A model generated the notes under the pieces. The model was not told the origin of the DNA. It was given only the letters and a program-made list of their open reading frames with translations, and did no database searches. A program made the translations under genes and the position numbers. This document shows, in pieces, positions 31,341-32,559 of a DNA stretch of 32,559 bases. Position 1 is the first letter of the stretch. Each line of letters opens with the position of its first letter. Origin of the DNA: an uncultured Ruminococcus sp. (GTDB lineage: Bacteria > Bacillota > Clostridia > Monoglobales > Monoglobaceae); NCBI GenBank assembly GCA_902760955.1, contig CACWIG010000019.1:1-32559 (forward strand). Direction: 5' to 3'.

Positions 31341-31501
31341 ACAAAGATATGAAAAAAATCGGACTTGTGGGTGGACTCGGTCCTGCCTCCACAGTATATT
31401 ATTATCTCGGTCTTATTAAACTATGTCAAAGTCAATACGGCGAAAATGCATATCCCAAAATCATTATTGATAGTGCAAAAAAGGTGATATGTATTTTATG
31501 A
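31337..31501 (+). pseudogene. Aspartate/glutamate racemase fragment (N-terminus only)
   Basis: Fifty-four codons begin MNKDMKKIGLVGGLGPAST, then VYYYLGLIKLCQSQYGENAY and PKIIIDS, the typical start of Asp/Glu/hydantoin racemases, whose full length is around 230 residues. After that the sequence turns into AKKVICIL and stops, so both catalytic Cys regions are lost. It overlaps the preceding frame by ATGA. The acyltransferase gene begins 21 bp later, consistent with a deletion that removed most of the racemase. Confidence 0.75.
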
Positions 31502-31522
31502 ATACAGAAGGAGAAATATAAA

Positions 31523-32559
31523 ATGCGAAAAACTTATATTGATAATATACGCTGGGCAACCGTTTTGCTTGTTATGATTTATCATATTTGCTATATGTTT
31601 AACGGTGTGGGTGTTTTTGGCGGTATTCCAAATGCTAAAAATGTTCCTACTTTTGATGCGATAGCATATATTGTGTATCCCTGGTTTATGGTGCTTTTGT
31701 TTGTTGTTTCGGGAATGAGTGCAAGGTATTCCCTTCAAAAACGAACCGTAAAGCAGTTCTTGAAAGAACGAACTGTGAAACTGCTTGTTCCGTCAACCTT
31801 AGGCTTATTTGTAATTCACTGGATTACAGGATATTTGAATATAAAAATAGGCGGAGGCCTTCCATATATACCTAAAGCTTTGATTTATCCGATTTCAGCC
31901 GTAAGCGGAACAGGACCGCTATGGTTTATACAAATGCTGTTTATATTCTCATATGTGCTTGTAATATTAAAAAAGATAGACATAAATGATAAAGTATGGC
32001 AGTTGTGTAAAAAGGCTAATTTGCCGATTATTTTATCGCTTTTTGTGGTGATATTCGGAGCGGCACAGATTTTAAATATGCCTGTTTTAACAACATATCG
32101 TTTTGGAATTTATTTTGCGGCATTTTTAATCGGCTACTATATTTTCTCTCATAATGAAGTGCAGGAAAAGATAGAAAGCGTTTGTATTCCCATGTTATGC
32201 CTTGCCGTAATAGGCACCGTATGCTATACTGCTTATTATTTTGGAAGCAATTACACATCCCCGGAGTGCCTGCAAAGTTTTATAACCAATCTGTATTTAT
32301 GGATTGTTGTACTTGCTGTCATCGGATGCGCAAAAAAATATTGCGGCGGAGAAACGAATTTTACACGGTATATGGCAAAATCAAGCTTCGGATTTTATAT
32401 CTTGCATTATCCGGTATTAACTGTCGTTTGTTACTTATTGCATTACCGGTTTGATTTTCCTGCAATATGTAATTATACGATAGCTCTTGTTGCCGAATTG
32501 CTTATAACCTTCTTGCTGTACGAAGTGCTGAAAAAAGTACCGATTGTGCGCTATTTGAT
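31523..32559 (+). CDS. Acyltransferase 3 family membrane protein (3' end outside window)
   Basis: The frame is open from ATG 31523 to the window end (345 codons visible). AGAAGGAG lies ten bases before the start. The protein begins MRKTYIDNIRWATVLLVMIY followed by HICYMFN, the R-x-x-x-x-D-x-x-R...H pattern of acyltransferase-3 (OafA/NodX-like) enzymes, with His21 or so as the expected catalytic His. Ten or so hydrophobic helices follow, including YPWFMVLLFVVSGMSARYSL, GTGPLWFIQMLFIFSYVLVI and SSFGFYILHYPVLTVVCYLL. Members transfer acyl groups onto cell-surface sugars or other acceptors from the cytosolic side. The acceptor is unknown. It is separate from the decayed genes upstream, though probably transcribed through them. 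Confidence 0.87.
   Translation, partial: MRKTYIDNIRWATVLLVMIYHICYMFNGVGVFGGIPNAKNVPTFDAIAYIVYPWFMVLLFVVSGMSARYSLQKRTVKQFLKERTVKLLVPSTLGLFVIHWITGYLNIKIGGGLPYIPKALIYPISAVSGTGPLWFIQMLFIFSYVLVILKKIDINDKVWQLCKKANLPIILSLFVVIFGAAQILNMPVLTTYRFGIYFAAFLIGYYIFSHNEVQEKIESVCIPMLCLAVIGTVCYTAYYFGSNYTSPECLQSFITNLYLWIVVLAVIGCAKKYCGGETNFTRYMAKSSFGFYILHYPVLTVVCYLLHYRFDFPAICNYTIALVAELLITFLLYEVLKKVPIVRYL

Overview
The window is AT-rich chromosomal DNA with Gram-positive Shine-Dalgarno sites, consensus sigma-A promoters and frequent hairpin-plus-T-tract terminators. Start codons include several TTGs. The gene set points to a low-GC anaerobic Clostridia bacterium: a pyruvate formate-lyase activase, a Zn-finger ClpC, TepA, RecD2, a DUF523 protein and a Cys-rich clostridial protein. 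A gut Ruminococcus/Oscillospirales-type organism is my inference; no rRNA or other species marker is present. No phage, conjugative element, IS transposase or CRISPR array was seen.

Left part (1-6656). The end of a Gfo/Idh/MocA oxidoreductase is followed by a ThuA-like gene and a strong terminator. Convergent to these is an unusual fusion of an XRE DNA-binding domain to an ADP-ribosylglycohydrolase. A 730-bp gene-free stretch (2585-3315) is the strangest part of the window. It holds an array of short hairpins punctuated by four ATGAAG and then four CTTCAT words, a 29-bp copy of the tRNA-Asn 3' end, a 63% GC spacer and the intact tRNA-Asn(GTT). Next, on the minus strand, is the operon EamA transporter - DUF523 - pflA, then a Cys-rich protein of unknown function.

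Middle (6657-18415). A 146-bp element with 25-bp inverted ends sits in front of an EF-G paralogue. A clpC-type unfoldase gene with its own consensus promoter follows, then glycogen phosphorylase and a polar amino-acid ABC transporter (binding lipoprotein, permease, ATPase). GAPDH with a strong terminator and a second 148-bp inverted-repeat element close this section.

Right part (18416-32559). A clan GH-D alpha-glycosidase gene and an AraC-type regulator diverge from back-to-back promoters with a perfect palindrome nearby. tepA and rpsU follow. A tightly spaced run of six genes comes next: endonuclease IV-like, Xaa-Pro aminopeptidase, malQ, recD2, recR and an RNA uracil methyltransferase. After it comes a BmrR-like MerR regulator with a 19-bp-spacer promoter, about 850 bp of decayed gene fragments (GyrI-like, STAS-like, racemase), and an acyltransferase-3 gene running off the window end.

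Functionally, glgP and malQ together cover alpha-glucan breakdown, and gap continues into glycolysis. PflA serves anaerobic pyruvate cleavage. RecD2, RecR and the endonuclease IV homologue belong to DNA repair, and ClpC and TepA to protein turnover. The most reportable non-genic signals are the tRNA-linked hairpin array and the two MITE-like elements.
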